A stretch of DNA of 64,000 nucleotides, from positions 124,001 through 188,000 of the forward strand of contig JADNRY010000108.1 of NCBI GenBank assembly GCA_015501585.1, in the 5' to 3' direction. Of the stretch, positions 57,701 through 64,000 are shown piece by piece. How positions within the stretch are numbered: the stretch's first letter is position 1; the number at the start of each line of letters is the position of its first letter. Position numbers and translations under genes: made by a program. The stretch is from Rhodocollybia butyracea. Taxonomy: Eukaryota > Basidiomycota > Agaricomycetes > Agaricales > Omphalotaceae. A model generated the notes under the pieces. It was not told the DNA's origin. It saw nothing but the letters and a program-made list of their open reading frames with translations, and ran no database searches.

Positions 57701-59180
57701 GCGCTGAGCTCCGGCTCAGGCCCCGGCCCAGGGCTTTGAGAATTCTGAGCCGGGCCTTGAGCCCTTCTGAGCCCTATGACGGCTGGGGCCAGGCTAGGCT
57801 CAAAGACGGCCGGCTTTGGGGGCTCAACGGCCCTGAGCCGTAGCCGGCACATCACTAGGAACCTTGCTTCCATCCCTGAGCACTAATGGAAGTCTTGAAC
57901 AACAAGGAGATTTATCCCATTCTGGTTTTTTTGCCAATATATTTGAGATCTCTGTTGTTCCTGTGAGACATTCTGCAAGCTGGAGAAGGTTGAGATTCTG
58001 GTCTGAGGCAACAATGGTACAGAGAATTCCAAATAAGGTTTCTAACCAGTCAGTTCCCAAGAGAATAAGAAAGAATGAGGTTGACGGGTTGTCAATTTGA
58101 GCTTTTGCAACACAGAAATAAACATTTTTTATCATAATCATGATATCGATGAATACCTGGTTCGGAAAAAACTTCTTTTCTGCCCTGTTATGAACTCGGA
58201 GGCCAAGTGCAATATGTGCAAAGGTTCAAGAATACCAAACAACTTAAGAGAGGATAAAGAGGTGAATCCACTTTCAGTGAGTGCTTGAACATGATCATCA
58301 CCAAAGACTTCCCTCGTTTAGCCTCTCCATCAGAAGCAAGAGAAACAGTACCAATACAGAAATCCGGGGCTCTGATATTGATGGCAGAAACACTATTCTG
58401 AATTAGTATTGCATGCTCAGGAGCCTGTTCTTTCTTGCAAGTGCCCGATATCAGAATCAGGCGTGTGCCATAGATACATGTGTCACCGCTGAGAAGTCCT
58501 ACAGCACCAACCGTAGCCTCAAAAGAGATAAATGTCAGTCTCGGAAATCACACGCAGTCTATCAAATGCTTACCTCACTGGCTAGATGTACATTTTCCTG
58601 TTCCACATCTTCCACCATCATCTTCAAATCATTTTCATTCTCAAACTTTAGACAAGTCTGATTCCCATGCTCCTGACAACTTCCGAGGAAATGATTTGTC
58701 CGACTATCCCAACGAGGGCGTTTTTCAGTGGCTATCTCATCGAACATTAGCACTGCATGCAACACTGAATGCAAGGACGTGAAGAGGGTCTTTATGCTCT
58801 GGAAGCAGGCATCAAAGTTCTGGAGCATTTCCAATACAGTTGGGGTCAAAGGAGAGGGGATTAAAGCTGTCATTGTTGTATGAGAACGAGCATGAGATAT
58901 GCTGGGAAGAGAGAGAGATCAGGGAGCAATTTCGCAGGTATGAGCACCACCAAGGCGCCAGAATAGATTTGCCCATAGGTCATCCTTTTCCTCATAACCT
59001 TTAGGGTGGTATAGACCTTGGGCGGTGTGATCATATAGAGCTATAAGTCCATGTATTCCCATTTGAGCTTTCAACCCTGCTTTGATCAAACAATCGACTT
59101 GCTCGAAGCTTCCACTTGCTATCGCTAGGATAAACCTCTTGTGCTCTTCCAAAGCACCTTCTCTCCCCTGGAGCTTCCAA
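54711..59180 (-). pseudogene. Large agaric zinc-finger-type family gene, broken by transposons
   Basis: Pieces of one protein run right to left: QMGIHGLIALYDHTAQGLYHPKG and NLFWRLGG (59150-58920), VLMFDEIATEKRPRWDSRTNH (58730), LLSGDTCIYGTRLILISG and VSLASDGEAKRGKSL (58270-58520), FFLILLGTDWLETLFGIL (58040), LAVWKAGRRIAEKEIPFL (57150), a cysteine module and CELCGGLEAATVWRYNMKQH zinc finger (55800-56230), an acidic tail, and VQCQKKGCKTVW (about 54800). I recall this LLGTDRLE/DEIAxEKRPRW family as recurrent and unnamed in agaric genomes; its function is unknown. Damage: TAA 56891-56893, TGA 56843-56845, 56792-56794 and 56026-56028, frameshifts near 56085 and 58220, a hAT MITE at 57254-57857, and loss of the N-terminus to the 59181 insertion. 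Confidence 0.75.
57254..57857. mobile_element. hAT-like MITE (604 bp) with perfect 8-bp target duplication
   Basis: Ends TAGTGTTGTGCCGGCT and the complement of TAGTGATGTGCCGGCT are flanked by GGAACCTT on both sides (57246-57253 and 57858-57865). Both subterminal regions are dense in GAGCC/GGCTC and CCGGC units. It interrupts a minus-strand coding frame. Removing it together with one GGAACCTT rejoins DGSKVP and DQVDCIKP without a stop. Confidence 0.92.
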
Positions 59181-61023
59181 TATTTGGGTATTTACATGTA
59201 GGTATGCGAAAGGTGCTATAAAACAACCTAACAAAAACACTACCGCACCTAACCAGACTATCAATATGTAAGGGAGCGAGGGTGGGTTGTCAGAGATTCC
59301 CCAAGGGAAAGTCTTGTAATATCGGATGTATGCGCGCAACCGCTTCAGGTTCAAGACTGTAGTGCTAACATGGGTAACTAAGCTTAGACAACTCTTAGAA
59401 CTAAGTCAAGAGAAGCCTAGTTGGGTGTACAAGTGTACGAGGGAACCAGATGTGTATGTCCAAATCAATTAACCAAAACCAAAACCAATACAACGAAACT
59501 AAGATTCTCCTAGGCAAACTCTGGCTCTAGCTAGAATAGAAATCTCAAGGTTTGTCAACAACCCTAGGCAAACTCTGGCACTAGCTGCTGTGAGGCCGTA
59601 AAGTCCTTGACCAAACTCTGGGCCAAGCTACAGTATTGTGAGTGAACTTAATGACTAAGAACTCATACCACAATCTTAGTGGCTCATCTAACTTTGTGAA
59701 GAAGTCAACTAAGGAACCCTCACTCTGGAGCCAAATAATCCGTTACTAGAAACTGTCCCCTCTAAGGAAGTGACTAGATTTGAGTTGATCTAAAGTTCGA
59801 GGGAACTCTACACACTTAAATTTGATCAAGATATAAATTGGCTTTGCGAAGCGCGTGAAGTTTATTACTTTCTTAAGATAACCAAGTCAGGAGGCATCAC
59901 GCTACTAGTCCTGTGGGGACATTCTACGGAGCACTGGTCTTAGCAGTCAAGTTGAGGGCAAGAAACTTGTCTTATTGAATAAACATGTCTGGCTTATATA
60001 CTGAGTAGAGAGAGAGTTTAATACAAAAAATAGATGAAACAGATACGGAGAGAGATGTAAAGAGAGTGGAACAGAGGAATCTGGCTCGGAAAGGAAACTC
60101 CAGCCTATATATGGTACACACAATAAAGAAATAGTCCATTCTTGGATATATATCAGAGGTAAAATATGATTTTGTGAGGATTAACATAGTTTTAGAGTGT
60201 TTTGATCCGAGCGAGGTTTCTCCGATTACACCACAATTCTCTGGGGTCAGGAGTACCTTTAAGCTTCATGATCAGTTGCCGCCCGGTTTCCCTTGGGTGA
60301 GTTTCATTCTATTCCTCGGATAGTTCTGTCCATCCTGAGTGTGATTAACATTCTCTCGAGAAGGCCTGTTATCTAGCTTTCCAACGACACCACTTATGAT
60401 AATCTCAAGCAACTGCGCTGAGTATGTACAAGTGATTCCTGATAGTTGGCTTTAACGGATAAGACCTTCCGTGTATGATTTCTAAGATCAAATGTTTCGA
60501 TTTGCCAAGGCTATCCCAGCGCGTAGCTTTCCGTAGGACCGCTAAGCATGTTTCTACCGTCCTCACGGTTGTGACCAGTGCCGCGAATAGATCTCTACGG
60601 TTTCCTTGGGATTGTTCTGGTCCATTGTTACGGACTGTAAAGTCCACATCTTAACATAGCTCGTTGGGGGTCTTAGTGCAAGGGATGCCTTCCCTCATAA
60701 TTCCTTCCCTCGAGTAACGCGTTGGCTTAGTACTTATCCCGCTTCGAGATGTCCTGTAGTTTAGAGAGTCTACACTCTTGGGTATAACTAGATTGACGAT
60801 CTAGCGTTACATCTCCGGGCAGCCCAGGTATCCTTGCTAGCTTGGCTCTAGGCTACGCTTGTGGGTGTACCTTCATGGCTTGCTGAGTATTATTGTTAAG
60901 TTCTTTGCCTCGGCAACAGCTATCACGCTCGGGCTCTGTATAACTCTCTTATTGCATTGTATAACATGTACAAAGTGTCAAAATGTACGGTTACATGCCT
61001 TAGGCCGATTTTTAGGCCTAATA
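59181..61023. mobile_element. 1.84-kb LTR-like repeat, copy 2 (possible 5' LTR)
   Basis: Homologous over its full length to 47614-49455. It starts TATTTGGG, directly against coding sequence of the zinc-finger-family gene (YWKLQGREGALEEHKR on the minus strand). It ends CCTAATA and is followed by unrelated sequence leading to a gag-like gene at 61493. No matching right-hand LTR or target duplication lies within the window. Confidence 0.7.
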
Positions 61024-61492
61024 TCTCCCCCAAACTAATGATCTGACCAGTCCCCGGTCAGCCCACCAAGCCTAGGATCGACTCTGCTAGCAATCCCTTT
61101 TATGTTCTCGGCATTTAGCATTCTAATTCCTTTCCCGCGGGCTAGTCTGGACGTACTACCCTTAAGTTTAACTGGGATCATTCTCGACGTCGGGCGCTTA
61201 TGTGAATCAGGTGTCAACAATTGAATTGATCCTACAAGACAGCATATGCCGCGGGCGCCTAGACTCCTGATTGGGGATTCCAATCATTTCCTCGATAATA
61301 TTTTCTTTAAGTTTAACGTGTTAAGTCTTCGAGAACTCTGAAAACGCCTCTATCACATTCGTATTTTGTGATATGTTGTTTTACGTCTTAAGACAGATGC
61401 CGGTCACTTCGGCTACGGCTTCGGGCAACGATCTATTAATAAGGCAATGTTGAAATTTTTCAACAAGTCCCATCATCGTCTCTCCCACCACC
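61024..61492. other. Leader between LTR-like repeat and gag-like gene
   Basis: No ORF is supported. It begins TCTCCCCCAAACTAATG; I could not match this to a tRNA primer-binding site by eye. Confidence 0.4.
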
Positions 61493-64000
61493 ATGTCCGC
61501 TGAACAAGGCCTTCCCGACTGGTGGCCTACGCTGCCTTCCGACGTAATTGAGGCTTATCTTGCTCTCTCATCCTCTTCTGACTCCGACAATCTCCTCGAC
61601 GACTTCAAAAGCAAGAAACCTTCCTTTTTCGCACTAGCTGAGCCACTGGTGCAGAAATTCGAGATTCCTAAATTGACGCAACAAGAGTCCTATTTTATTG
61701 GTCAAGATATCGGTCGACTCCCGATCCTAGGAGACATTCCACGCGAGTATTCTGCCAGAATGATATGGGCCGCAGCTGTCGCCATTCAGCGCAAACTATC
61801 GCCACATCTTTTGGCCATGGCCAATGACAAGTCTTACCAGCCAGGCAAAGAAACGAGGGCTGTTCGCCTTGCGTTTTCTATCCTGACTCCTCGACTCGTA
61901 AGTGGTTTCTATCTCCTTTTCTCTCAAGAGACTGTTGTTAACTTAATTGTTTATTCTTTGTAGATCTTCCTCCGTACTCACGTCTTGGGACGGCGATCCT
62001 GCCCTCTCATTATCGAGAGCATTGTTGCGGCTTGCCAGAGGCTATCCCGAATCGTCCGTCGAACGGAGACTTCTCCGAGTGCGGAACCAGCATGGTACCT
62101 GGCCGACCATATGGTCCAAGAAATCCTGGTACATTTCTATTTATCATTTTGTTTATGTTTTAACTTATTCATTGTCGCCTTACAGGAGTACGCGAACCTT
62201 CACTTCCACCTACCCGACCGTCCCATCTCGATTCCACTCGACAAGGACTGTCGAGAAACGGACTGGCTCAGGGACCAAGAACCCATTGACACTGGTGTTC
62301 CTGATGCTCCCAAGTCTATTTCTGAGGAGGGGAGGAAGAGGTAGAAGAGGCCAGTGACGTTCCTTCCAACAGTGAACGGTCGGCTTATGAGGAGCCTCCG
62401 TCTCACTCGAGGGTAGGTTTTTCTTCCTTTATTATAAATTTCTTTTAAACATTTATTTCTCTTTTAGGCGTCTCCGGCTGGGGAGAAACTTTCTCGTTAC
62501 CCAACCCGGAAATCGAGAGGCCGCAGGAAGAGCAAGGTTCCTCCCGCTCCGCCGCCTGTAGTGGTTTCGGACAAGAAGACGAAGAAGACCCCGGCCCCGG
62601 CAATCGTTCCCAAGGCCTCGAAAGAGGTGAAGACTCCATCTGTTCCCAAAACTTCGAAAGCTCCGAAGATTTCTACGGACATCAAGGTGACGAGACCTTT
62701 AAAATCCCAAGGTACTCCTCTTCCAGAAGCCCCGGCCGCGGGTTCTTCCAAGAGTAAGATCAAGGCCAAAGATGTAAAAGGAAAAGGGAAGGAGGTGATA
62801 TCCGATCCGGTCATGGTAAGTTCTTTCATCTCTCTTCCTAGGGTTCTATTGAGTTTCCTGCTAGCCCCCAAGCCTTAAACGCAAACGTCATAACAACCTG
62901 GGGGATGAGGCAGAGGCAGAGACCATGTCCATTCCTCGCCCGCCTACTATCTCAAAACCCCGTAAGAAACTTGTCCCGGTGGTTGAGATTCCGGTTCCTA
63001 CCACTTCTAGCTCAAGACTCAAGAACACCATCCTTCCGGAGTTATCCCGTGACCCCTCTCCTATTCCGCCGGAAAACCTCGTGTTTCTCGTCCCGGATGC
63101 AGATGTGAATTCCTTTGAACTCAACAGTCTTTTTCAGGACCTAGCTTCTCGTTCTGCCAAGGAGTTTGTTTCTTCTGGGTCTAAGGAATACCATACAGTC
63201 ATTGTACATTTTGAGCGAGACGCCCTGGATTTGCCCTCGTTTGAGGAGATCCTTCCCCACGGCAACCAGGTCCGCCTGTCCCCTTTTTCTCATAACTTAT
63301 TCGTAGACTAATGCCAGCCCCTTTAGAAGCCAAAGGAGCTTTTCAAGACTAGCATGACTTGGGGTGTTACACCCGAGTTAGACGCTTTCCTGGACCTCCT
63401 GGCCATTAGTACTGGGATGCACCAGATGTCTTGGCAAGTCTTCCTTCACGCCAACTGGGCGCTTTGTAACGTATGTAAAAATTTTTAAAAGGTTATGACT
63501 TCATTAACATTTTTCTGGTCTAGACGGATATCGTAGTTTGAGAGATACCCTGCCTCCAATGCGCTGCGCGTAGACTGACAGATTCCAAGGGAGAAGACCG
63601 CCCGCCCTGTACCTATCGTCTAGATGACGACGGAAGCCGGAGGTTCGGTGCTTCTTGCGATAATTGTGCACTCTCCCATCAGACTTGCTCGGACACACTC
63701 CACGTACCGGAGGTAGTTGAGGTACTCGACGAGACCTATGAAGCTTCAAAGGGCTCGAGGATTAGTTAGTTCCATCTTTTATTCTTTTTACTTCTTTTTA
63801 TTAATGTTCATGCTTAGACATCGCTAAACAGGTCAACACGATCACTCGCATTCGTACTTCTTACGATGCAGCAATTAAGGCCAGGGAACAGCTCAACGTG
63901 TCCATCTCGAGCACTTTTGACGCTTTGCAGCATGAAGTGCAAGAGCTCCGCAGCATGGCTCCCGACCCTCAGGTTTTCCTCGAGTCTTTTGTGCCAATCC
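61493..64000 (+). pseudogene. Degenerate gag-like / coiled-coil gene with introns, runs off the window
   Basis: Eight exons read: 61493-61897, 61964-62128, 62186-62412, 62468-62815, 62865-63269, 63327-63470, 63524-63764 and 63818 onward. The N-terminal 190 residues are helical (LPDWWPTLPSDVIEAYLALS). A Lys/Pro/Ser-rich linker (KKTPAPAIVPKASKEVKT) follows. A cysteine module CLQC...CTYR...CDNCALSHQTC resembles a zinc-binding knuckle. A coiled coil starts near 63825 (EQLNVSISSTFDALQHEVQEL). Exon 3 needs one extra base or the loss of two near 62330 to continue in frame, and TGA 63539-63541 interrupts exon 7. Similar proteins recur in agaric genomes. The gag assignment is inferred from position after the LTR-like repeat; introns are unusual for a retroelement gene, so a host gene family is the main alternative. 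Confidence 0.55.

Overview
The window looks like a piece of a mushroom-forming basidiomycete (Agaricomycete) nuclear genome. The evidence is the density of short spliceosomal introns (about 45-70 nt, often GTRNGT...YAG), F-box/LRR paralogues of the agaric type, a NACHT-type NLR remnant with agaric-style motifs, tandem GH78 rhamnosidases, a metazoan-type (base-exchange) phosphatidylserine synthase, and many transposon families. I read exon structures by hand from splice signals and reading-frame continuity. All the main models below close in frame, but no alignment or database search was possible.

Layout. 1-174 is the 3' end of an unknown gene. 579-6209 is a two-ORF LINE retrotransposon, dead by two in-frame TGA codons, that carries an RNase H-like domain without catalytic residues between endonuclease and reverse transcriptase. 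6446-14100 holds two F-box paralogues, an F-box tail fragment and an inverted duplication, peppered with non-autonomous DNA transposons (8350-9256; hAT-like 10280-11105; CACTG fold-back 14179-15374). 15380-22200 is a poorly readable stretch with fragments of one or two intron-rich minus-strand genes I cannot name.

22221-37592 is the housekeeping core: phosphatidylserine synthase (-), a Zn2Cys6 transcription factor (+), a TANGO2/NRDE protein (-) divergent from Arp6 (+), importin-7/8 (-), and a secreted endoglucanase-V/expansin-like protein (-). 40802-46356 is a tandem pair of secreted GH78 alpha-L-rhamnosidases with identical 12-exon structures; the first copy has a frameshifted C-terminus.

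46487-64000 is a nested transposon graveyard. It contains two copies of an unnamed repeat, a PIF/Harbinger-like MITE with TAA target duplication that was itself hit by a 1.84-kb LTR-like repeat, a NACHT/NLR pseudogene split by a repeat, and a large zinc-finger-type agaric family gene broken by a hAT MITE with a perfect 8-bp target duplication and by a second copy of the 1.84-kb repeat. After that second copy comes an intron-bearing, degenerate gag-like gene that runs off the window.

A recurrent theme is decay by nonsense codons that single C-to-T transitions could produce (mostly TGA where CGA is expected), seen only in the LINE, NLR, zinc-finger-family and gag-like sequences. The gene core is free of them. 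This suggests methylation-driven deamination or a RIP-like process acting on repeats.
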